Below, piece after piece: positions 9,084 to 16,953 of a stretch of 64,000 bases of DNA (within the stretch, counting starts at the first letter, position 1; each line of letters begins with the position of its first letter). Under the pieces are notes generated by a model. It was not told the origin of the DNA and ran no database searches. It was given only the letters and a program-made list of their open reading frames with translations. This DNA comes from an uncultured Sphingomonas sp. (lineage in GTDB: Bacteria; Pseudomonadota; Alphaproteobacteria; Sphingomonadales; Sphingomonadaceae), in NCBI RefSeq assembly GCF_913776855.1, contig NZ_CAJYQD010000039.1, forward strand, positions 62,001-126,000. Direction: 5' to 3'. A program made the translations under genes and the position numbers.

Positions 9084-9860
9084 TCAGGCTCCGGTAAAAC
9101 GGGGAGTACGCTTGGTGAGGAAGGCGGTGCCACCTTCGACGGCATCGCTGGTCGCGCGGGCGGTGCGCTGGGCCTCCGCCTCGCGCGCCATCGCAGCGGG
9201 ATAGTCATGGTCGAGGGCGTAGGCGAGATTGGCGCGCATCAGGCCCAGCGCTACGGTCGGCCCGGCCGCCAGCCGCCGGGCGAGCGCCAGCGCTTCGTCA
9301 TCGAGGCGCTCACCATCGATCACGGCATGGACCATGCCCCAGTCGAGCGCGGTGGCGGCGGGCACTCGTTCGCCGAGCATCATCATCCGCGCGGCACGGG
9401 CACGACCGATCAGGCGGGGCAGCATCCAGCTGGCCCCGCCATCGGGGACGAGGCCAATATTGACGAACGCCTGCAGGAAATAGGCGTCCTCCGCCGCTAC
9501 GCAGAAATCGGCGGCGAGCGCGAGGCTGCACCCGATTCCTGCCGCCGCGCCGCGCACCGCACTGACGACCGGTACGGGCAGGTCGGCGATCGCCTGTAGC
9601 GTCGGGTTATAGTGGTTGGTGAGCGCGGTATGGGTCATGGCCGGCGCGTCGTCGCCGCTCAGCGCCGCCATGACGTCGGCGCCCGAGCAGAAGGCGCGCC
9701 CTACCCCGGTCAGTAAAACTGCGCGCGCACCGTCGAGGTTCGCCAACGCATCGCGGATCGCATCGAACATCGCGGGCGGCGCAGCGTTCAGCCGGTCGGG
9801 CCGGTCGAGCGTGATGCGCAGCACGTCGCCGTCGCGCGTCACCTGAATATCGCCTGCCAT
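9084..9860 (-). CDS. Enoyl-CoA hydratase/isomerase family protein
   Basis: 258 residues from the ATG at 9860, which has GGGAG about 9 bases upstream; the longer frame upstream has no homology. It shows the crotonase fold signatures: VGRAFCSGADV (first oxyanion-hole segment) and VRGAAAGIGCSLALAADFCVAAEDAYF (second), then FVNIGLVPDGGASWMLPRLIG. The Gly-Leu-Val-Pro-Asp-Gly-Gly segment is common in PaaG-like isomerases/hydratases. The substrate is an unidentified enoyl-CoA. It is first in the minus-strand run leading into methylmalonyl-CoA mutase, so a role in feeding acyl-CoA breakdown products to that route is inferred. Confidence 0.9.
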   Translation of the reverse strand: MAGDIQVTRDGDVLRITLDRPDRLNAAPPAMFDAIRDALANLDGARAVLLTGVGRAFCSGADVMAALSGDDAPAMTHTALTNHYNPTLQAIADLPVPVVSAVRGAAAGIGCSLALAADFCVAAEDAYFLQAFVNIGLVPDGGASWMLPRLIGRARAARMMMLGERVPAATALDWGMVHAVIDGERLDDEALALARRLAAGPTVALGLMRANLAYALDHDYPAAMAREAEAQRTARATSDAVEGGTAFLTKRTPRFTGA

Positions 9861-9872
9861 CGAATCGCTCTC

Positions 9873-9890
9873 CCGTATCTTTTGATACGG
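9873..9890. promoter_or_regulatory. 18-bp inverted repeat, candidate operator of the mutase/bioB/pccA operon
   Basis: CCGTATC-N4-GATACGG with perfect 7-bp arms (9873-9879, 9884-9890) lies 13-30 bases upstream of the hydratase-like start codon. Its size and symmetry are typical of a TetR- or GntR-type repressor site, and acyl-CoA operons in Proteobacteria are commonly controlled that way. No regulator gene is adjacent, so the assignment is an inference from symmetry and position. Confidence 0.5.
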
Positions 9891-9989
9891 TTTGCGGAAA
9901 GGACGCGGCGATTGCCAGCCCAAACGCCAGCCGACAAAACGCGCGGCGGAGTTGCCCCCGCCGCGCCCGCCTTTGCCGTAGCGACAGGC

Positions 9990-10985
9990 TTACCAGAAAA
10001 TATCGTACTCGACGTCCACGACCTGGCCCGAACGGACGTCCACCAGCAGCGCGTCGTTGTAATAGCGGACCCAGCGATACGGCCCCCACACTTCGGGCAG
10101 GCGATAGGAATAGGGATCGTTGATCCAGTAGTTCGACCCGAACAGGAACGAATTGAGCCTCACGCCCACACCGAACCGGCGATAACCGTAGTTCCAGCCC
10201 GACGGCGCATAATAGCGCGGCAGACGGTACAGGCCGCGGTTCTGCTGGCGATAGCGGTTCCAGTCGTAACGGTCGTCGCGTCGCCAGCCGCGATCCCACT
10301 GGCCGCCGCGTTCCCACCGGTTGCCCCGATCCCAGTCGCGGTCGCCTCGGTTCCAGTCGTTCCGGTCCCATCCGCGATCGCGGGTATCGCGATCCCAGCC
10401 GCCATTCTGCTGTTCGCGGCGCCATTGTTCGCGACGCCACTGATCCCGGCGATCGCGCTCCAGCTGGCCACGGCCATCGGTGCGCGGCCAGTCGCGGCGC
10501 AGCGCCTCGCGGTCGATCTGCCCCTGCGCGTCGCGCGGCGGGGTGCGGAAATCGCGGTCGGGGCGTGGTGCCGGCGAAGGCTCCGGCCGCCAGCCGCGAT
10601 CCCCGCCGCGATTGCCCTGCTGCCAGTCGCGGCGCAGCGCCTCGCGGTCGACCTGCCCATCGGCGTCACGCGGCGGGCGCGGCCGGTCGAAGCCACCGCG
10701 GTCGCCCCGATCGCCGCGATCCTGCCAGCGGGGGCCATCGCCGCCGCGCTGCGGTTCGTTGCGCTGCTGCTCGATGCGCGGGCGTTCGGGGCGTGGCTGC
10801 GGCGCCTCGACGCGGACGTCGTTGCGGAATTCGGCGCGGGCGCCCGGCGTCTCGCCACCGGGCGAGCGTTCGATCCGCTCGCGCCCGCCGCGCGGTCCGC
10901 GAAACTCCGGTTCGGCCTGGGCCATGGCCGCCGTCGGGACCAGCGCCGACACGCTCAAAAGGGCCAACAGGAAACGGCTCTTCAT
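9990..10985 (-). CDS. Secreted RcnB-family protein with a long Arg/Asp-rich repeat region
   Basis: 331 residues. The N-terminus MKSRFLLALLSVSALVPTAAMAQ is a clear Sec signal peptide. Residues about 25-250 are low complexity, rich in R, D, W, G and P, with two near-identical copies of PPRDA.GQ.DREALRRDW and many WDRD/RDRGWDR units. The last 80 residues form the RcnB-like domain ending YRLPEVWGPYRWVRYYNDALLVDVRSGQVVDVEYDIFW. E. coli RcnB is a periplasmic protein affecting nickel/cobalt efflux, but sphingomonad members are abundant and unstudied, and the repeat region is far longer than in E. coli. Periplasmic location is expected. It stands alone, 129 bp before the hydratase-like gene, so it may not belong to that operon. 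Confidence 0.85.
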   Translation of the reverse strand: MKSRFLLALLSVSALVPTAAMAQAEPEFRGPRGGRERIERSPGGETPGARAEFRNDVRVEAPQPRPERPRIEQQRNEPQRGGDGPRWQDRGDRGDRGGFDRPRPPRDADGQVDREALRRDWQQGNRGGDRGWRPEPSPAPRPDRDFRTPPRDAQGQIDREALRRDWPRTDGRGQLERDRRDQWRREQWRREQQNGGWDRDTRDRGWDRNDWNRGDRDWDRGNRWERGGQWDRGWRRDDRYDWNRYRQQNRGLYRLPRYYAPSGWNYGYRRFGVGVRLNSFLFGSNYWINDPYSYRLPEVWGPYRWVRYYNDALLVDVRSGQVVDVEYDIFW

Positions 10986-11091
10986 TGTCTGCCTCCACCG
11001 CCGGATGTCGCCGGCTACGATGGATGCGGTTTATTACGGTTGCGATCAACCGTCGCTGAATGGCGGTGACAGCGAATTGAAAGAATACGGA

Positions 11092-11634
11092 TCACTTGTC
11101 CGGCGGGGTCAGTGCCGGCGTTTCGCGCGCGGCCTCCGCCCGGTCGATGCCGGGGCGCGGCGGCGGCGCCAACGTCGCATCGCCGCGCGCAGCGGCCGCC
11201 GCCTGTCGCACCGCGTCGATCAGTCGCGGATAAATGCCGCAGCGGCACAGATGGTTGAGCGCGGCGGCGATCTCCGCCTCGCCGGGGTTCCGATTCTGCC
11301 GCAGCAGCGCAACCGTCGCCATGACGAAGCCGGGGATGCAGAAGCCGCATTGGACGACCTGCGCCGCGAGGAACGCAGCCTGCACCGGATGGCTGCGATC
11401 GCGCGCCAGCCCCTCGATCGTGGTGACGAAGGTGCCCTCCAGGCTGCCGATCGTCACTTGGCACGACTTTACCGCGCGCCCGTCGATATCGACGGTACAG
11501 GCGCCGCAATGGCCGGTGCCGCAACCATATTTGGTGCCGGTCAGGTTGGACACATCGCGCAACGCCCACAGCAGCGGCGTTTCCGGGTCGAGCCGATATT
11601 CCTGCGGCAGGTTGTTGACGGTGAAGCGGCTCAT
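11092..11634 (-). CDS. (2Fe-2S)-binding subunit of a xanthine-oxidase-type molybdoenzyme, without its partner
   Basis: 180 residues from ATG at 11634. The N-terminal plant-type ferredoxin domain has GCGTGHCGACTV near residues 40-52 and a fourth Cys soon after; the C-terminal domain has CGFCIPGF and CRCGIYPRL, giving the second cluster. This is the small subunit (IorA/CoxS type) that passes electrons from a molybdopterin large subunit. No large subunit lies next to it within the window; the neighbours are an RcnB-like gene and a divergent dioxygenase. A C-terminal Ala/Pro-rich tail of about 35 residues is extra. Either it serves a remote enzyme or the partner has been lost. Confidence 0.88.
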   Translation of the reverse strand: MSRFTVNNLPQEYRLDPETPLLWALRDVSNLTGTKYGCGTGHCGACTVDIDGRAVKSCQVTIGSLEGTFVTTIEGLARDRSHPVQAAFLAAQVVQCGFCIPGFVMATVALLRQNRNPGEAEIAAALNHLCRCGIYPRLIDAVRQAAAAARGDATLAPPPRPGIDRAEAARETPALTPPDK

Positions 11635-11737
11635 GCGGGCGACCTTGTAGGGGCTTGGCCCCCGCGACGCCAAGTCGAAACGCGTCGTTTCCGTCGACGG
11701 CCTTGAGTCCGGCGGATCGGCGCGCGACCTTTGGCAC

Positions 11738-12535
11738 ATGACCCTACCCACCCTGTTCGTGCCGCATGGCGGCGGCCCCTGCTTCTTCCTGAACCCCGGC
11801 GCAGCGCCTGACCCGATGTGGCGGCCGATGCAGGCCTATCTGGCCGGGCTGATCGATGCGCTGCCCGAACGGCCGCGCGCGATCCTGATGATTTCCGGCC
11901 ATTGGGAGGCGGATCGGCCGACTGTCCATGTCGGCGGGCGTCCGTCGCTATTGTTCGATTATTACGGCTTTCCCGAGCACACCTATCAGTTGCGCTGGGA
12001 TGCCGCCGGCGCGCCGGATGTGGCGCGGCGGGCGGCAGCGTTGCTCGAAGGCGCAGGATTCGCGACGGCGGAGGAAGCCGAGCGCGGCTGGGACCACGGC
12101 GTGTTCATCCCGATGATGGTCGCGGTACCGGGCGCCGACATCCCGCTGGTCCAGCTGTCGCTCGACCGCTCGCTCGATCCCGTCGCGCATATCGCGATGG
12201 GCCGGGCGTTGGCACCGCTGCGCGACGAAGAGGTGCTGATCGTCGGGTCGGGCATGAGCTTCCATAATCTCCGCGCCCGCGGGCCGTCGGTGACGCCGAT
12301 CGCGGACGATTGGGATGTCGCACTGACCGCCGCCGTCACCGATCCGGACCCAGCGAAGCGGGCCGAACGCGTAGCTGCATGGGAGCGGCTCCCGCACGCC
12401 CGCTTCGCGCATCCGGAGGCCGAGCATCTGCTGCCGCTGATGGTCGCCCTTGGCGCGGGAGGCGACGATATTGCCGTCCGCGACTATCGCGACGTGGTCA
12501 TGGGTTGGGTCGTATCGGGCTATCGCTTCGGGTGA
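11738..12535 (+). CDS. Class III extradiol dioxygenase, 4,5-DOPA dioxygenase (YgiD) type
   Basis: 265 residues. LigB-fold enzymes of this type use non-haem Fe(II) or Zn bound by conserved histidines: FVPHGGGP near residue 9, SGHWEA near 54, WDHGVFIPM near 117 and [10 protein letters not shown] near 172 are all present. E. coli YgiD opens the DOPA ring between C4 and C5; the natural substrate here is uncertain and other catechols are possible. It is divergent from the 2Fe-2S gene with a 103-bp shared upstream region. It ends 76 bp before pccB but appears to be an independent gene. Confidence 0.88.
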   Translation: MTLPTLFVPHGGGPCFFLNPGAAPDPMWRPMQAYLAGLIDALPERPRAILMISGHWEADRPTVHVGGRPSLLFDYYGFPEHTYQLRWDAAGAPDVARRAAALLEGAGFATAEEAERGWDHGVFIPMMVAVPGADIPLVQLSLDRSLDPVAHIAMGRALAPLRDEEVLIVGSGMSFHNLRARGPSVTPIADDWDVALTAAVTDPDPAKRAERVAAWERLPHARFAHPEAEHLLPLMVALGAGGDDIAVRDYRDVVMGWVVSGYRFG

Positions 12536-12550
12536 CGCAAGAATATTGCG
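12536..12550. promoter_or_regulatory. Short inverted repeat CGCAA-N5-TTGCG ahead of pccB
   Basis: The arms are 5 bp and perfect, beginning immediately after the dioxygenase stop codon, about 62-76 bases upstream of the pccB start codon. It could be a regulator site for pccB. The arms are short enough that chance is a real alternative. Confidence 0.22.
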
Positions 12551-12611
12551 CTCCTCCCCTTCCTGCTGGCACAAGGGCGGAAACGCCCGACCAACGGGCC
12601 AAGGAGAGACG

Positions 12612-14138
12612 ATGCTCGAAGCACTCGAAGCGCTGGAGAAGCGTCGCGCGGCGGCCCGCGCGGGCGGCGGCGAAAAGCGCGTCGCGGCACAACATGCCAA
12701 GGGCAAGCTGACCGCGCGTGAACGGTTGGACGTGTTCCTCGACGAAGGTTCGTTCGAGGAACTCGACATGTATGTCGAACATAACTGCGTCGATTTCGGG
12801 ATGCCGGAGCAGGTCGTTCCGGGTGACGGCGTGGTGACGGGATCGGGCACCGTCAACGGGCGTCTGGTCTATGTGTTCAGCCAAGACTTTACCGTGTTCG
12901 GTGGTTCGCTGTCGGAACGCCATGCGCAGAAGATCTGCAAGATCATGGACATGGCGATGAAGGTCGGCGCGCCGGTCATCGGGCTGAACGATTCGGGCGG
13001 CGCGCGCATCCAGGAGGGCGTCGCGTCGCTCGGCGGCTATGCCGAGGTGTTCCAGCGGAACGTGCTGGCATCGGGCGTCGTGCCGCAGTTGTCGCTCATC
13101 ATGGGGCCGTGCGCGGGTGGCGCGGTCTATTCGCCGGCCATGACCGACTTCATCTTCATGGTGAAGGATTCGAGCTACATGTTCGTGACCGGCCCCGACG
13201 TGGTGAAGACGGTGACCAACGAGGTCGTGACCCAGGAGGAACTGGGCGGCGCGATCACCCATACCACCAAGTCGTCGGTCGCCGATTGCGCGTTCGAGAA
13301 CGACATCGAGGCGCTGCTGGCGGCGCGCGATTTCGTCGACTTCCTGCCCGCCAACAATCGGACGGGCGTGCCGGCGCGACCGAGCGACGATCCGTGGGAC
13401 CGGATCGAACCCAGCCTCGACACGCTGATCCCGCCCAGCGCCAACCAGCCATACGACATGCACGAGCTGATCGTGCGAACACTGGACGATGGCGACTTCT
13501 TCGAACTGCAGCCGGCCCATGCGGGCAACATCATCATCGGCTTCGGCCGGATCGAGGGACGCACGGTCGGCGTCGTCGCCAACCAGCCAATGGTGCTGGC
13601 CGGGTGTCTCGACATCAATTCGTCGAAGAAAGCGGCGCGGTTCGTGCGCTTCTGCGATGCGTTCGAGATTCCGATCGTGACGTTCGTCGACGTGCCGGGC
13701 TTCCTGCCGGGCGTGGGGCAAGAGCATTCGGGCATCATCAAGCATGGCGCGAAACTGCTGTTCGCCTATGCCGAGGCGACCGTGCCCAAGATCACGGTCA
13801 TCACGCGGAAAGCCTATGGCGGCGCCTATGACGTGATGGCGTCGAAGCATCTGCGCGGCGACCTCAACTACGCCTGGCCGACCGCCGAGATCGCGGTGAT
13901 GGGTGCCAAGGGCGCCGTTGAGATCATCTTCCGGTCGAAGGACCCGGCCGAAGTCGCGGCGCGCACGGCCGAATATGAAGCGCGCTTCGCCAACCCGTTC
14001 GTGGCGGCGAGCAAGGGGTTCATCGACGAGGTGATCCTGCCCCATTCCACCCGGCGGCGGGTGGCGCTGGGCCTCAGGAAACTCAGGAACAAGAAGCTCG
14101 AGAACCCGTGGAAGAAGCACGACAATATTCCGTTGTGA
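12612..14138 (+). CDS. pccB: Propionyl-CoA carboxylase beta (carboxyltransferase) subunit
   Basis: 508 residues from the ATG at 12612, which follows AAGGAGAG; the longer frame overlapping the dioxygenase is not used. It has two crotonase-like carboxyltransferase domains: residues about 25-260 with [20 protein letters not shown] and the oxyanion glycines of [15 protein letters not shown] and [13 protein letters not shown], and about 275-508 with [26 protein letters not shown] and [11 protein letters not shown]. It transfers carboxyl from biotin on the pccA product to propionyl-CoA, giving (S)-methylmalonyl-CoA. The length and the ending, [12 protein letters not shown], are typical of PccB. The alpha subunit lies 7 kb away on the other strand, with mutase and epimerase close by. 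Confidence 0.96.
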   Translation: MLEALEALEKRRAAARAGGGEKRVAAQHAKGKLTARERLDVFLDEGSFEELDMYVEHNCVDFGMPEQVVPGDGVVTGSGTVNGRLVYVFSQDFTVFGGSLSERHAQKICKIMDMAMKVGAPVIGLNDSGGARIQEGVASLGGYAEVFQRNVLASGVVPQLSLIMGPCAGGAVYSPAMTDFIFMVKDSSYMFVTGPDVVKTVTNEVVTQEELGGAITHTTKSSVADCAFENDIEALLAARDFVDFLPANNRTGVPARPSDDPWDRIEPSLDTLIPPSANQPYDMHELIVRTLDDGDFFELQPAHAGNIIIGFGRIEGRTVGVVANQPMVLAGCLDINSSKKAARFVRFCDAFEIPIVTFVDVPGFLPGVGQEHSGIIKHGAKLLFAYAEATVPKITVITRKAYGGAYDVMASKHLRGDLNYAWPTAEIAVMGAKGAVEIIFRSKDPAEVAARTAEYEARFANPFVAASKGFIDEVILPHSTRRRVALGLRKLRNKKLENPWKKHDNIPL

Positions 14139-14155
14139 GCATGAAGGCCTGATCA

Positions 14156-14896
14156 ATGCGTAAGCTGCTGGTCGCACTCGCGTTCGTCGTGCTGGGCGTG
14201 GTTGCGGTGCTAGGCTGGATGCGACCGCGCGATGCGCCGGCCCCGCCTCCGGTCGCGGCAACGCCGACGCCCTCCCCCACCCCTGTCCTGTCGGCGCAGG
14301 CACGGCTGGCGGCGGCGGTGGCGGTTGCGTTCAAGGATGGGCGGGCGCGGACCGACGAGGGTAGGCAGCGCTATACGTTCGATGCCGACAAGCTGGTCGA
14401 TACGCCGTTCGGACCGGTGCTGATCAGCGAAGGGTCGGTGGTCGACCCCGGCCATGTCAGCGCGGGGCGGATCGACATCGCCTATCTGCGCCCGGAGGGG
14501 ACTGGCTTCGCCTTGGTCCGCAATTACCCGGCGGCGGCGATCGCCGGCAGTTTCGGGCGGTTGAGCAGCTGGCAGGTCGATGAGCGGTTCGCCGATATGC
14601 CGACGCTGCGCACCGAAGGCGGGTTTACCGGACAGGGCATCACCTGTTCGGCGGTCGTGCTGACAGAACTGCGCCCCACCGGCCCGGTCGAAATGGCGCA
14701 AGTGCCGATCGGCGTCGACAATACCGGTTCCGGCCTGCCCGGTGCCGATGATTCGGTCGAGGGCAGTTTCACCGACATTCGCCGCAACCAGGGCTTTGCC
14801 GTCCGCTATTCGGGCAGCAAGGCATTCACCGACCGCTGGGAGCGCAGGGGCGACCGCTATGTCCTGACCGGTCCCAGCCAAGTACCGGAGTGCTGA
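14156..14896 (+). CDS. Hypothetical membrane-anchored protein between pccB and the epimerase gene
   Basis: 246 residues, family not recognised. The N-terminus has one hydrophobic segment (MRKLLVALAFVVLGVVAVLGW), then a Pro/Ala/Thr-rich linker to about residue 46, then a soluble domain of about 200 residues with two cysteines near its middle and end (QGITCSAVV, VPEC). The linker after one hydrophobic segment suggests an inner-membrane anchor with the domain in the periplasm. It lies 17 bp after pccB and 4 bp before the epimerase gene, so it is co-transcribed with the methylmalonyl pathway, but nothing in it points to a catalytic role there. Confidence 0.75.
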   Translation: MRKLLVALAFVVLGVVAVLGWMRPRDAPAPPPVAATPTPSPTPVLSAQARLAAAVAVAFKDGRARTDEGRQRYTFDADKLVDTPFGPVLISEGSVVDPGHVSAGRIDIAYLRPEGTGFALVRNYPAAAIAGSFGRLSSWQVDERFADMPTLRTEGGFTGQGITCSAVVLTELRPTGPVEMAQVPIGVDNTGSGLPGADDSVEGSFTDIRRNQGFAVRYSGSKAFTDRWERRGDRYVLTGPSQVPEC

Positions 14897-14900
14897 TCGC

Positions 14901-15314
14901 ATGACCCTTGGCCGATTGAACCATGTCGGCGTCGCGACGCCCTCCATCGAAACGTCGATCGCGATGTATCGTGACCTGCTGGGCGCGGAGGCGATCGGTG
15001 TGCCGTTCGACCTGCCCACGCAAGGGGTGAAGGTCTGCTTCATCGATGCGCCCAACACGCAGGTCGAGCTTATCGAGCCATATGACGATGCCTCGCCGAT
15101 CGCCGGGTTCCTGGCGAAGAACCCGGCGGGAGGGCAGCATCATCTGTGCTTCGAGGTGGCGGACATCGATGCCGCCGTCGCCGAGCTGACGGCGAAAGGC
15201 GCGCGGGTGCTGGGGCAGCCACGGATCGGGGCCCATGGTACGCCGATCGTGTTCGTCCATCCCCATGACATGGGCGGGGTGCTGATCGAACTGATGGAGA
15301 CGCCGGAGCATTGA
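14901..15314 (+). CDS. mce: Methylmalonyl-CoA epimerase
   Basis: 137 residues, a VOC-fold enzyme made of two beta-alpha-beta-beta-beta modules. The start LGRLNHVGVATPSIE holds the first metal-ligand His; GQHHLCFEVADIDAAVAEL and HPHDMGGVLIELME hold further ligands and the Glu expected in this family. It converts (S)- to (R)-methylmalonyl-CoA, linking the carboxylase (pccA/pccB) with the mutase in this window. The length is normal for bacterial epimerases. It is the third gene of the pccB run. An alternative VOC lyase function is unlikely in this setting. Confidence 0.93.
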   Translation: MTLGRLNHVGVATPSIETSIAMYRDLLGAEAIGVPFDLPTQGVKVCFIDAPNTQVELIEPYDDASPIAGFLAKNPAGGQHHLCFEVADIDAAVAELTAKGARVLGQPRIGAHGTPIVFVHPHDMGGVLIELMETPEH

Positions 15315-15402
15315 CCCGCCACCGTCCGGGCGCGGGCCGGAATGGCGTACCGGACGCTGCGTCCCCTCGACACCTCCGCCCCTATCTGATTGAACGCAGT
15401 CC

Positions 15403-16095
15403 ATGAATGCACCTGTCCGTAAAGCACCCGGTGGCCCCTCCCCCGTCCGGGCCGAATGGGGTCGGTCGGTGGAAGCGACGCTTTCCGCCGTTCCCGGTAT
15501 CCGCCGCGCCAAGACCGATGGGGCGGTGCTGTTCGCGCTGACCGATTTCCTGTCGGAGGACGAGTGCGACATGCTGATGGCGACGATAGATGCCGGTCGC
15601 CGCAAATCGACGCTGCTGACCGCGACCAACGATCCCAATTTCCGCACCAGCGACAGTTGCGACCTCGACCGGTGGCACCCGCTGTTGCAACCGATCGACG
15701 AGAAGATCGCCCACCTGCTGGGCATTCCGCCCGAACATGGCGAGACGATGCAGGGGCAGCGCTATGCACCGGGGCAACAATTCCGCGCGCATAACGACTA
15801 TTTCAACGAGAACGAACCCTATTGGGCGTCGATGGCGGTACAGGGCGGGCAGCGGACCTGGACGGCGATGGTCTATCTGAACGAGGTCGAGCAGGGCGGC
15901 GCGACATGGTTTCCGCAGGCTGGCGTCCGGTTCAATCCGCGGCCGGGGATGCTGGTCGCGTGGAACAACATGCTGGCCGATGGCAGCCCCAACCAGGCGA
16001 CCCTGCACGAGGGGATGGCCGTGGTCGAGGGGACCAAATACATCATCACCAAATGGTTTCGCGAACGGCCATGGACCCCGACGATCGAGCCGTGA
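15403..16095 (+). CDS. 2-oxoglutarate/Fe(II) dioxygenase, prolyl 4-hydroxylase type
   Basis: 230 residues. The double-stranded beta-helix core has the iron-binding HND (in FRAHNDYF) around residue 128, the distal His in LHEGMAVVEG near 204, and the 2-oxoglutarate-binding Lys in TKYIITKWFRER. The segment WTAMVYLNEVEQGGATWFP is the conserved strand of the P4Hc family. An N-terminal 40-residue arm precedes the domain. Bacterial members hydroxylate prolines in few known targets, such as translation factors; the substrate here is unknown. It is separated from mce by 88 bp and converges on the SDR gene across a palindromic repeat. Confidence 0.88.
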   Translation: MNAPVRKAPGGPSPVRAEWGRSVEATLSAVPGIRRAKTDGAVLFALTDFLSEDECDMLMATIDAGRRKSTLLTATNDPNFRTSDSCDLDRWHPLLQPIDEKIAHLLGIPPEHGETMQGQRYAPGQQFRAHNDYFNENEPYWASMAVQGGQRTWTAMVYLNEVEQGGATWFPQAGVRFNPRPGMLVAWNNMLADGSPNQATLHEGMAVVEGTKYIITKWFRERPWTPTIEP

Positions 16096-16188
16096 TGGCG
16101 GCCAAAGTTCACGAAGTTCACACTTGCCGCGGTTTCGCGACGGCGGCGGTTCGGCAGCGAACGGTGCCTCACTGTGCCAAGCATCACG

Positions 16189-16218
16189 ACGTCACCCCTG
16201 CGGAGGCTGGGGTGACGT
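16189..16218. repeat. 30-bp palindromic repeat in a convergent junction
   Basis: ACGTCACCCC (16189-16198) and its exact inverse GGGGTGACGT (16209-16218) flank a 10-base loop containing GCGGAGGC. The core resembles half of the larger element in pccA. It lies between the ends of the 2OG dioxygenase and SDR genes, where it could act as a two-way transcription end. Confidence 0.7.
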
Positions 16219-16245
16219 TTGTCCTCCGGCTATCGCGGTTCACCG

Positions 16246-16953
16246 TCAGTCGACGCGGATGCGCGTGCCCGTATCGAACCCGTCGGCCATCAGTTTCACG
16301 ATCGCATCGGCGACGCGCTCGGGCGGCTTCACCGATTGCGGGTCTTCGCCGGGATAGGCCCGCTCGCGCATCTTCGTGCGGGTCGCCCCCGGATCGACGA
16401 TCGCGGTGCGGACCGGCGAGATATTCGCCATCTCCAGCCCGTAGCTCGCGATGATATTGTCGAACGCCGCCTTCGACGCGCCGTACATGCCCCAATAGGC
16501 ACGCGGCGCCGCCCCGACCGAGGAGGTGACGCCGACCACCCGGCCCGTCCGCGCGAGGCGCAGCATCGGCGAGAAGGCGGCGATCAGCGCGGCGTTGGCG
16601 GTGACGTTGAGCGCCATCACCTTCTCGAATTCCTTGAAATCGAACGCTGGCACCGGTCCCAGCGTGCCGAGCGCCCCGGCGTTGAGCACCAGCATGTCCA
16701 GCGCGCGCCAGCGCTCGGCAATCGCCGAGACCAGCTGCGGGATGGCGCTGCGGTCATACAGGTCGATCGGCGCGATGGTGGCCGAACCGCCCGCCGCGTA
16801 GATCGCATCCTCGACCTCCTCCAGACCGCCGGGCGTGCGTGCGGTCAGGATGATGTGCGCGCCCTCCGCCGCCAGCGCGACGGCGGTGGCGGCACCGATC
16901 CCCCGGCTGGCGCCCGTGACGAGCGCCAGCTGCCCCTTCAGCGCCGAGCTCAT
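16246..16953 (-). CDS. Short-chain dehydrogenase/reductase
   Basis: 235 residues, a classical SDR with a Rossmann fold. The cofactor motif TGASRGIG starts at residue 14, the LNAG motif is near 92, and the catalytic triad is Ser (VTSSVG, about 145) with YGASK (Tyr and Lys about 158-162). The ADP-ribose pocket residues do not settle NADH versus NADPH, and the substrate is unknown. The ATG overlaps the purF stop by 4 bases (ATGA), so it is translated with purF; this pairing gives no metabolic clue. It ends at a conserved short RIRVD tail. Confidence 0.92.
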   Translation of the reverse strand: MSSALKGQLALVTGASRGIGAATAVALAAEGAHIILTARTPGGLEEVEDAIYAAGGSATIAPIDLYDRSAIPQLVSAIAERWRALDMLVLNAGALGTLGPVPAFDFKEFEKVMALNVTANAALIAAFSPMLRLARTGRVVGVTSSVGAAPRAYWGMYGASKAAFDNIIASYGLEMANISPVRTAIVDPGATRTKMRERAYPGEDPQSVKPPERVADAIVKLMADGFDTGTRIRVD

